Origin: Nitrososphaeria archaeon
GTDB taxonomy: Archaea > Thermoproteota > Nitrososphaeria > Nitrososphaerales > Nitrosopumilaceae
Length of the DNA stretch: 47,128 nt
Reading direction: 5' to 3'
Assembly (NCBI GenBank): GCA_010028495.1
Contig: RHCX01000003.1
Location: 1-47,128, forward strand
Shown here: one piece after another, positions 40,265-47,128 of the stretch
How positions within the stretch are numbered: position 1 is the stretch's first letter
Layout of the letters: each line of letters opens with the position of its first letter
Notes under the pieces: generated by a model
What the model saw: only the letters and a program-made list of their open reading frames with translations
What the model was told of the DNA's origin: nothing
The model's database searches: none
Program-made: the position numbers and the translations under genes

Positions 40265-42342
40265 AGCAGGGCTACTTGAGTTCCTTCAGGACTTGATTCG
40301 AATCTGTAAATTTTCTCAACCGATGAATCCTCAAAGATTTCTGCATCATGTGTTATTATTAAAAACTGGATTGGAGTTGCACCACTAGAGACATCAGTCA
40401 ACTGTGATAATACCCGCACCAAAGACCTCCTCCTTTCACTATCCAAGTGCGTTGTTGGCTCATCCAATATGACAAAGTTCAGATTTGATGATCCTAGCAA
40501 GTGAGCCATTCCGAGTCGCAATGCAAGTGCAACACTTACCTGCTCTCCGCCAGAAAGCGAATCAATGTCGATTATGGTATTTTTGGAATAACACGTAATG
40601 GATATTTCACGAGTTTTTTCTGCGAGTGTAATTCTGTGGATTTTTGTGTTTAGCATTTCAAGATATTCGGATGCCTTTGCAGATATTGTGAACAATGCCC
40701 ATGATCTAAGACTTGTGGCTACTGGTCCGTCTCGATTGTAGATGTTGTCCTGGATTTCATCCAGTCTTGCAACAAATTCCTTTACTCTATCAAGCTCGCC
40801 AAGTATCGAGTTTAGTTCTGTTATTCTTTGTGCAGCATGTGTTATTTTTTGCGTAATCGCTCCGTATTCCTGGTCTATTTTACTGAGTTGCATTTTTGTT
40901 AATTCAAGATTTGATTTCAGCTTGGAAAATTCCGCAGGATCAAATCCAGATATTTCTGATTGGAGCTTTTCGATTTTTTCGTATAATGCTTTTGCATGTG
41001 AGTCTATCTCTGATGCCTGCAAAAGACCCGAAGTTGTAGTGAGTACAGGAATCTTTGAGATCTGCACCTTTTGTGACTCCACCTCTTGGATTAGAGCACT
41101 TAGCTGCTCTGGCTTTTGAATAGAATGGGCATCAAGTGTTGCTTTTGCCGCAGTAGCCTTTTTGCTCTGCTCTAAGAATTGTTTTTCTTCTTGGGATAAT
41201 TGTAGTCGTGATTGCTCTAAAATTTGGATTTCGGATTTTATTTTCTCCTGTTCTTCTTTGATGTGCTCTGTCTGAAATACTGGTTTTAGCTTATCTACAT
41301 GAGAGTCGCATACAGGGCATTTGCCATCTTGGAGCTGAAGTTTTTTTGCAAGCTCTGCATGCTCTAGAAGAACCGCCTTTTTTGTCTGCAACTCGGCCGT
41401 TTTTCTTACAATGTTTTCAATTTCAGTCTTGATTGTTTGCAGCTTGTAATCCAAATCATCTTTTTTTAATGCAACATCAAAACAGCTTCGGCAGTCGTGA
41501 ATTTTTCGCTCTTTTTCTGTTATGGTTCTCTGAATGTATACAATTGCATCCTTGACGTATTTTGCAAATTCAGATTTTCTTTCCTCTATTTGTTTTACAG
41601 TTATTTCTTTTGAAGATTCCGAGCTAAATTTCTCTTGGAGTGTCTGAAGTTCTTGCAATTTTGTCTCTTTCTTGTATTCCAGTTCTGTTTTTTGCGGCTC
41701 GGCTGACTTGATCTCTAATTCTTTTTGTTCTACTTCCTTTCGCAGTATCGGAATATGTGTATCATCATAGCCGAACTTTTGGTAAATTGACTGGCGAAAC
41801 GATTTTTGCACAACTTTGAGATTCTCTGATGCCAAGTCAAGCTTGTCGATTCCAATTATGGCATTGAGCAGTTCCTTGAACTCTTTTGGCTTTGCCTTGA
41901 TTATTGCTCCAAGCTCGCCCTGCTGTACAATTGATGCGACCTTTAGCTTTTGAAAGTCAAGGCCTAGTGTGGACTCTATTTCATGTGTGGTGGACTCGCC
42001 AAACTGCTTGCGCTCGCCTGCAGAGCGCATTATTTCTTGTCCGTTTTGCAATTCTACAAACTGCGCAGAAAGGGTTCCCTTGGAGTCTATCTTGCGTGTT
42101 GCCTCATAGGTCTTGTTTTTTGATGTGAATTTTACCTTGACAAATGCCTGGGATGCACCCCTTCGAATGAGGCTCTTGTTTGACTTTCTGGTATGCTCGC
42201 CAAACAATGCAAAGGTAATGGCGTCAATTATGCTGGATTTGCCTGCCCCGTTGTGCCCGACAAAGACGGTAACTCCATCCTCAAAATCGAGTTTTGTTTC
42301 TGAATGCGAGATGAAATTACCAAGTTCGATTGAGGTGATCAT
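40261..42342 (-). CDS. rad50: Rad50 DNA double-strand-break repair ATPase
   Basis: A 693-aa SMC-like ATPase working with Mre11 and HerA in DNA-end resection. Walker A is VGHNGAGKSSIIDAITFALF near the N-terminus. The zinc hook GKCPVCDSHVDKL is at about residue 339 between two coiled coils. The C-terminal lobe has the signature DSLSGGEQVSVALALRLGMA and Walker B LNFVILDEPTTHLDSERR. The coiled coils are short; archaeal Rad50 is commonly 850-900 aa. It overlaps mre11 by 4 nt and forms the 3' end of the herA-mre11-rad50 operon. Confidence 0.94.
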   Translation of the reverse strand: MITSIELGNFISHSETKLDFEDGVTVFVGHNGAGKSSIIDAITFALFGEHTRKSNKSLIRRGASQAFVKVKFTSKNKTYEATRKIDSKGTLSAQFVELQNGQEIMRSAGERKQFGESTTHEIESTLGLDFQKLKVASIVQQGELGAIIKAKPKEFKELLNAIIGIDKLDLASENLKVVQKSFRQSIYQKFGYDDTHIPILRKEVEQKELEIKSAEPQKTELEYKKETKLQELQTLQEKFSSESSKEITVKQIEERKSEFAKYVKDAIVYIQRTITEKERKIHDCRSCFDVALKKDDLDYKLQTIKTEIENIVRKTAELQTKKAVLLEHAELAKKLQLQDGKCPVCDSHVDKLKPVFQTEHIKEEQEKIKSEIQILEQSRLQLSQEEKQFLEQSKKATAAKATLDAHSIQKPEQLSALIQEVESQKVQISKIPVLTTTSGLLQASEIDSHAKALYEKIEKLQSEISGFDPAEFSKLKSNLELTKMQLSKIDQEYGAITQKITHAAQRITELNSILGELDRVKEFVARLDEIQDNIYNRDGPVATSLRSWALFTISAKASEYLEMLNTKIHRITLAEKTREISITCYSKNTIIDIDSLSGGEQVSVALALRLGMAHLLGSSNLNFVILDEPTTHLDSERRRSLVRVLSQLTDVSSGATPIQFLIITHDAEIFEDSSVEKIYRFESSPEGTQVALL

Positions 42343-43475
42343 TTCTTGAACCTCTCAAATTCTTCTAGAATAGCTTGTTCAGCCTCTTTAATTTTATTTG
42401 TAGATAATAACGGCAGCAATTCCTGGATTGCAAATGCTGCCTTTTCGTTTGTTCCAAGATAGTTTGATGCAAGCTTGAATAATTCATCATCAATACTTGA
42501 TGGTCTTTCCAGCATTACCATTCCGTTTGATTCATCTTCTTGGACTATCTTCCAAGTATAGTGTAAAGTGTATGGTGCTAATCTTGAGATCTGCGTCTGG
42601 ATTATCTCGGATTCTATTTCTTTGCCATGAATTTTTAATTCCACAATTGGCTTTTTTGCATAGCCTGATATTTTTTCCAGCACCTTTGTGATTGATTCTG
42701 ACAGACTTTGATATTCTATCTTGTCTGAGAATTGTGGTCGTGTATCGAGCTTTATCCAGTTTGGCTTTGCCTCACTTGATGAAATGTCTACTTCGTAGAA
42801 TCCTTTCTGAGTTTCCTTGATTCCTTCACTGGTGGTCATCTCTATTGATCCTGGATATGCCACAGGTCCGCCAAGATGCGAGAACTGTTTTAGGAATTTG
42901 TCATGAAGATGTCCCATCGCGTAATATGTGAAATTCTTTGGCAGATCAGTTGATGCAAGCTCGCCTGCATACTGGTTTATCTCTGCAATCCCTTGATGCA
43001 TTACCAGTATTTTATGCCCTGAATGCTGTGCAGCGATTTTGTCTATCTCGGCAAATTTCTCCAAGTACTGCGACATTTCGCCGCGACGAATCTTGTCAAA
43101 TCCTGCAATGAGCACGCCTTTGTGAATCACTGGCTTGCCTTGGCCGACATATTTTGAGAATCCTAAATTGTGATATACATATGGTATTGGGGCAGAGCGC
43201 ACTCGTGAAATGTCGTGCTCGCCAAGCACAAAAAACGAGTCAATTCCTTCTTGCTTTAGTCGCTTCAATGCGTTTGCCATTTGTAAAATTGCAGTGCCGG
43301 ATGGATTTGGCACGTGAAAGATATCTCCTGCAAATATTACAAAATCGACATGGTCTTTGATTGATGTCTCTATGGATTCATTAAACACAGAATATACATC
43401 ATCTTCTCGTTCTTGCAGGCCGTATTGGGTCAGGCCCAAATGCGTATCTGAGATGTGCGAAAAGATCATTTTCAA
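42339..43475 (-). CDS. mre11: Mre11 nuclease
   Basis: A 378-aa calcineurin-like phosphoesterase that trims DNA ends with Rad50. Metal-site motifs are SHISDTHLG (D10, H12), FAGDIFHV (D51), VLGEHD at about 84-88, ILVMHQG and AMGHLHDKFL. The third motif is normally GNHD; here the asparagine is Glu. The C-terminal part would hold the Rad50-binding helices. The TTG start overlaps the herA stop (TTGA); an in-frame ATG two codons later is equally possible. Confidence 0.93.
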   Translation of the reverse strand: MKMIFSHISDTHLGLTQYGLQEREDDVYSVFNESIETSIKDHVDFVIFAGDIFHVPNPSGTAILQMANALKRLKQEGIDSFFVLGEHDISRVRSAPIPYVYHNLGFSKYVGQGKPVIHKGVLIAGFDKIRRGEMSQYLEKFAEIDKIAAQHSGHKILVMHQGIAEINQYAGELASTDLPKNFTYYAMGHLHDKFLKQFSHLGGPVAYPGSIEMTTSEGIKETQKGFYEVDISSSEAKPNWIKLDTRPQFSDKIEYQSLSESITKVLEKISGYAKKPIVELKIHGKEIESEIIQTQISRLAPYTLHYTWKIVQEDESNGMVMLERPSSIDDELFKLASNYLGTNEKAAFAIQELLPLLSTNKIKEAEQAILEEFERFKK

Positions 43476-44998
43476 TCAAGTAACAGATCTTTTTGTATTA
43501 ATCCTTGCGTGGACTCGGTCGCAATTTTTTCAAACTTTTTTGCAGACTTCCATTCTGATATTGCGTTCTTGTCAGAGCCAATGGGCTTGTCCTTTACCTC
43601 TTCGATGTGAACTATGGCGGGCAGATTCACCCACTGTCCGACCATTACTGCATCTCCTACGTTTAGCGATGTAAGTTGATTTATCAGATCATGGGATATG
43701 GACTCGGCAGCTGCCGTTATCTGTCTCTGGTCATCTTCTTGCACTATTTTCATTACTGCCAAAGAGCCCATCTGTGATAATACATTGGGGTCGATATTTC
43801 GAGGTCTTTGAGATACTATGCAGAGTCCGAGGCCGAATTTGCGTCCCTCCCTTGCTATTTTTGCAGCCCAGTATTTTGTATGGGTGTCTTCACCTTTTGG
43901 AATGAATACATGGGCCTCCTCAATTATGACAAAAACTGGAGACTCGAATCTGTATCTGTGGGAGGACTTGCTTTTTGCACTTTTTGCCAATAACGCAGAT
44001 TTTCTATCCGTCAATAATTCCTGGAAGTAATATGCAAGCGCTACATTTGCCTGCTTTTCTGACAATTCAGAAATGTTGAGAACGTTTACCTTGCCTTGTT
44101 TTATCAGGCCTAGGGGATCCATGATATCTGGGTCCAAAACATCGGCAAATCTGTGCCTGGCATCGTCTATTTTGTCCCGGACTCGGTCTGCAGAATGTCT
44201 ATCATCCTTTCTTTCCGGATTTGCGCCAATCATCTCCACGTTGTGGTCCAGAGTATCCCAGAAATTCTGGGCTTCTTTGACGTCTGGGGTAAATGCCAAT
44301 CTCAAAATTCTCTGCTGAATGTCTGCATTTTCTCTGATTTCTAAAACGTCAGATAGGGTATTTGCATCCAACAGTCTTGGGTTTATCTTTGCATCAATTA
44401 CATTAATTCCAGGAATATGCAAGTCAGCATAATCATTATGATAGTCAAAAATTATCAAGGTTCCATCTAGTGTCGAGATTTGTTTTGCTAATAACGACAC
44501 TAGATTGCTTTTTCCCATTCCAGTCATTGCTAATATTCCCAAGTGACGCGAAACTATTCTGTTCAGATTGACTTTGGCTTCAATTTGAGAATTACGCAGC
44601 AAGCTTCCAATTTTTACCCATTCGTCTTTTTGCGGCGCAAAAATATTCCCCAGATCATCCTTGGTTGCAGACAAAATCGCAGTTCCGGGAATCGGTGGAA
44701 TTGCGGGCAACACTACTACGCTTTTTTGTAGCTGTGCTAAATAACCCAAAATTCCAATCTTTGCGGTATAACTTTTGTCGCGGGAGTTTATGTCTGCTAT
44801 CTCTTTTGATTCGATTGCCTCATCAAAATTATGAATGTCAGTCAATGCCGCGCTTGTGACAAATGATCTTTCAACTAGGCCAAGTATTTTGCCATCTTGC
44901 GAATCAATTATGACATATTCCCCAACAGACAAAGGACGTGATGTCTGCGCAGTTACAGTTGTCGGCTTGGATTCTCCAATAACTACTCCAAGTGTCAT
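43472..44998 (-). CDS. herA: HerA bipolar DNA translocase/helicase
   Basis: A roughly 508-aa hexameric ATPase of the HerA/FtsK superfamily that acts with NurA, Mre11 and Rad50 in end resection. The N-terminal HAS-barrel starts MTLGVVIGESKPTTVTAQTS. Walker A is AMTGMGKSNLVSLLAKQIST, Walker B is PVFVIIEEAHVFIPKGEDT, and the arginine-finger region contains SQRPRNIDPNVLSQMGSLAV. The frame is open 19 codons earlier, but the family start and lack of upstream similarity favour the ATG at 44998. A strong minus-strand TATA-like ATTTATTTAT at about 45041-45050 predicts a leader of about 22 nt. NurA is not in this window. Confidence 0.93.
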   Translation of the reverse strand: MTLGVVIGESKPTTVTAQTSRPLSVGEYVIIDSQDGKILGLVERSFVTSAALTDIHNFDEAIESKEIADINSRDKSYTAKIGILGYLAQLQKSVVVLPAIPPIPGTAILSATKDDLGNIFAPQKDEWVKIGSLLRNSQIEAKVNLNRIVSRHLGILAMTGMGKSNLVSLLAKQISTLDGTLIIFDYHNDYADLHIPGINVIDAKINPRLLDANTLSDVLEIRENADIQQRILRLAFTPDVKEAQNFWDTLDHNVEMIGANPERKDDRHSADRVRDKIDDARHRFADVLDPDIMDPLGLIKQGKVNVLNISELSEKQANVALAYYFQELLTDRKSALLAKSAKSKSSHRYRFESPVFVIIEEAHVFIPKGEDTHTKYWAAKIAREGRKFGLGLCIVSQRPRNIDPNVLSQMGSLAVMKIVQEDDQRQITAAAESISHDLINQLTSLNVGDAVMVGQWVNLPAIVHIEEVKDKPIGSDKNAISEWKSAKKFEKIATESTQGLIQKDLLLD

Positions 44999-45232
44999 GG
45001 TATAATCCCCAAAGGCATTAGAAAAAACTAGTTTGCTGTGATAAATAAATTCCAAGATTTGCTTGGCATTGACTATAGTCTAGTGTTTGATATTGCAATA
45101 ATTTACGCATGATGTAAAAATTACATATTTTAGTGCTTTTGTGTTCGAAAATCGGTAATGGATCATATAATTATTACAATTTTTCAATTTTGAAACCGAT
45201 AATCTTAAAAATATTAGTTACATACCGTACTA

Positions 45233-46030
45233 GTGCTACAATACCCAGACACTATAGTTGCAACAACTGTCGAGGACAAGGTAGCAAAGAAACTGTTCAA
45301 GCACATAGAGTCTTTTGGTCTAGAGTGCAAGCTCATTCCGGATGGCATGATGGATTTCGAATATGATTATCCGAGATCTTCTCTTGATGGTCCTGCCCCC
45401 GGAATTGCAAGCAGAGGCGTGATCAAAGTAACCGGTGATATCGATTACATTGATCTGCTCAAAAGAAAAACAGTAACAAAAAGTGAGTTTGCCCCAGGTG
45501 GAATGTATGGGATGGGCGTTGCAGAAGGAACAATGTGGAAGCTACGCTTTTTTTTATCATTCCCGTCAGAATACGAACTTGGACCGCTAAACTTTGGAAC
45601 CTTGACCAAGGTTCTCAAAGGACGACTCCACTCTAAAGTCGATGATTTCATTTGGAGCGGATATGGCAAGCTCACAACCCTTCCACCGGGACTGGTTGCG
45701 GATGATGTAATCGGCGTACTAAATGCAGACAAAAAACTGCATGATCTAATGATGCATGCTTTGCTAAAAGAGCAGGTGATAACCGTATCGACATATACTC
45801 CAAAAGCCAAAGTCAACTATGACATTTCGCAGATAGTCAAAGACGACTCTTACTGGTACAAGTACAAGCCGAAAAAGGAATCCCATGCGAAAATACTCAT
45901 CACATCGGAATGGAAGTCGCAAAAAGACATCATGCTGGACAGAGAAACTTTGGAGGCTTATAGCAGAATAGCGACAAACCTCAAAGGTATAGTAGAAAAG
46001 CTACGATACCATCTAATAAAGAAAGACTAG
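45233..46030 (+). CDS. Conserved-looking protein of unknown function
   Basis: A 265-aa soluble protein I do not recognise. It mixes alpha and beta segments: DTIVATTVEDKVAKKLFKHI, a Gly/Pro-rich SSLDGPAPGIASRGVIKVTG, GGMYGMGVAEGTMWKLRFFL, and a charged helical C-terminus (TLEAYSRIATNLKGIVEKLR). No metal or nucleotide motif is evident. GTG is the start, with the TATA-like CTTAAAAATA centred near 45208, 25 nt upstream. It overlaps the convergent ATP synthase subunit gene by 4 nt. Nothing in the neighbours suggests a role. Confidence 0.72.
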   Translation: MLQYPDTIVATTVEDKVAKKLFKHIESFGLECKLIPDGMMDFEYDYPRSSLDGPAPGIASRGVIKVTGDIDYIDLLKRKTVTKSEFAPGGMYGMGVAEGTMWKLRFFLSFPSEYELGPLNFGTLTKVLKGRLHSKVDDFIWSGYGKLTTLPPGLVADDVIGVLNADKKLHDLMMHALLKEQVITVSTYTPKAKVNYDISQIVKDDSYWYKYKPKKESHAKILITSEWKSQKDIMLDRETLEAYSRIATNLKGIVEKLRYHLIKKD

Positions 46031-47070
46031 GCGTCTTTTACAAACATTCTTTCCATTACTGTACTGGCTGGAATTTGCTGTTCCACTGCATATGATATGG
46101 CTGCTAGATTTCTTATCTCAAAGTCAAGTAGTCTTGTTACTGCAACTACGGTTGAAAAGCTGAAAATATGCACAAACTGTGTGTGCATGCTTTTGTAAAT
46201 TGCCATCTCGAAGGCACGCTCAAACTTGGATATCGCATCAATTGGGTTTTCGTCCTGAGGAACAATCTCCTTGTATTTGGTACTGAGCAGCTCGTTTAGG
46301 GTGTTTCGTATGGAGTCTGCAGAAATCATCCTGGAAAGTATTTCCTTTGAGGGACCGGATCCTTGCGGCACAAGCAGATTTTGTATCTGGTTTTCATCCA
46401 AATTCCAAAACTTGCCCCTCAAAACCGACATTATATTGTAAAAGTCTATCTCTGCGCCACATACCGCATGTACAGAAAGATCGTTTGTACTTTTTACAGA
46501 GCGGCTCAAATTCTGATAATATAGTTTGTCAAAATACAAGTCCAGCATCTGCATCTGTTTTTTCTCATTGTATGAGGCAGCTGCCTTTTCTACTTCATGT
46601 CCAAGTGAGATTCCCTTTAGCGAGTTTACTGCCTCATCAAAGTCCTTGGCAACAAGTGCCTTCACTGTAACGTCTCGCTCTTTGATGAGTTCTTCCGCAC
46701 GAAGGCTAATTGCGGATTCTATCTGTTCCTGAGTTTTACCAAGAATTTTTCCCTTTAGAATTATTTTGAGATTTTTCAAAATGAATCTGGCATAATATGC
46801 AACAAGTATGCTAGAACCACCAGATGCGCGAATCATGGTGTCATGTCGTTCTGCCTGTCTGTCTCGTAATGCGAGCTCAATTTTACCTGCAGTTAATGGC
46901 TTGACTATTTTTGAGACTGAATCGTTGTATGATGTGTTCTTTAGTCTGGTGAGAAGCTCATCGAGGTCTCGCGACTCTGCTAACGTTTGGAAATCTTGTT
47001 TTGTCATAAGCTTACCCTTTATGGCGCGAGCCTTGACGCCGGCATAAACAAGCAATGATGCAGAACCCAT
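46027..47070 (-). CDS. atpC: A-type ATP synthase subunit C (central-stalk/rotor connector)
   Basis: A 347-aa helical protein matching the V/A-ATPase subunit C/d family: ASLLVYAGVKARAIKGKLMT, ESRDLDELLTRLKNTSYNDS, and repeated helical units ending LLDFEIRNLAAISYAVEQQI. It couples the membrane c-ring to the central stalk. The ATG at 47070 is chosen, with a TATA-like TTTTAATAAA near 47100-47109; a TTG one codon earlier is possible. Other ATP synthase genes are not in the window. Confidence 0.88.
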   Translation of the reverse strand: MGSASLLVYAGVKARAIKGKLMTKQDFQTLAESRDLDELLTRLKNTSYNDSVSKIVKPLTAGKIELALRDRQAERHDTMIRASGGSSILVAYYARFILKNLKIILKGKILGKTQEQIESAISLRAEELIKERDVTVKALVAKDFDEAVNSLKGISLGHEVEKAAASYNEKKQMQMLDLYFDKLYYQNLSRSVKSTNDLSVHAVCGAEIDFYNIMSVLRGKFWNLDENQIQNLLVPQGSGPSKEILSRMISADSIRNTLNELLSTKYKEIVPQDENPIDAISKFERAFEMAIYKSMHTQFVHIFSFSTVVAVTRLLDFEIRNLAAISYAVEQQIPASTVMERMFVKDA

Positions 47071-47128
47071 CAAACCGACTCGTTTTGAGACCTTAATGTC
47101 TTTTATTAAAATGGAATTAATTCAATAA

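Noticed and set aside
1-47128. tRNA genes, rRNA genes, insertion sequences, prophage or defence islands
   Set aside because: The larger intergenic gaps on both strands showed no cloverleaf-like sequence, no transposase motifs and no terminal inverted repeats. Nearly all the rest is occupied by housekeeping genes.

Overview
This window looks like the chromosome of an ammonia-oxidizing archaeon of the Nitrososphaerota (Thaumarchaeota), most likely family Nitrosopumilaceae. The case rests on several genes seen together: an ADP-forming 3-hydroxypropionyl-CoA synthetase beside its enoyl-CoA hydratase partner (the thaumarchaeal 3-hydroxypropionate/4-hydroxybutyrate carbon-fixation cycle), an AOA-type copper nitrite reductase (NirK), archaeal DnaG, eL39/eL31/eL15, HerA-Mre11-Rad50, LysW-dependent lysine/arginine synthesis, CTP-dependent riboflavin kinase and a divergent FtsZ. 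Base composition is moderately AT-rich. Genus is not certain from sequence alone. I see no rRNA, tRNA, CRISPR array, insertion sequence or prophage.

Layout. 1-7.4 kb: a partial flavin/F420-type oxidoreductase, glutamate dehydrogenase, a secreted protein, a class I glutamine amidotransferase, the two carbon-fixation genes, an A-type iron-sulfur carrier and DnaG. 7.5-9.8 kb: riboflavin kinase and FAD synthetase (convergent), then diphthine synthase with a fused C-terminal domain. 9.8-19.0 kb: a large minus-strand lysine/arginine cluster (lysK, lysX, lysW, homocitrate synthase, an Lrp regulator, lysJ, lysZ, lysY, then a second lysX-lysW pair and argG). 19.2-22.8 kb: a sulfonate/nitrate-type ABC importer and an MFS transporter. 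22.8-28.5 kb: a split cobalamin-dependent methionine synthase with a MetF-like protein, interleaved with small unknown genes and an AIM24 protein. 28.6-31.0 kb: Nudix hydrolase, eL39-eL31, divergent FtsZ. 31.1-36.2 kb: methylthiotransferase, fumarase/aspartase family enzyme, NirK, SerA-like dehydrogenase. 36.4-39.7 kb: three exported or membrane-anchored proteins, eL15 and a thioredoxin-fold protein. 39.8-47.1 kb: HEAT-repeat protein, herA-mre11-rad50, an unknown conserved protein and A-type ATP synthase subunit C.

The most notable stretch is the amino-acid cluster. It holds two carrier/ligase modules: LysW1-LysX1 beside homocitrate synthase and LysW2-LysX2 beside argG. LysW2 ends in the expected EDWGE, but LysW1 ends in EDWGQ, so the side-chain carboxylate that normally carries the substrate is an amide. 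In the same cluster lysZ has a one-base frameshift in an A4 run, and lysJ has lost about 45-55 codons, including the PLP-phosphate-binding region, and is out of frame. These could be assembly errors, real decay, or (for LysW1) unusual biology resembling Pup-Gln.

Transcription style is consistent across the window: most first genes have a TATA-like box centred about 26 nt before the start codon, implying leaderless mRNAs, many with TTG starts. I used this spacing to choose starts for gdhA, homocitrate synthase, metH, the fumarase family gene and eL15. dnaG is an exception, with a leader and a perfect AGGAGG.
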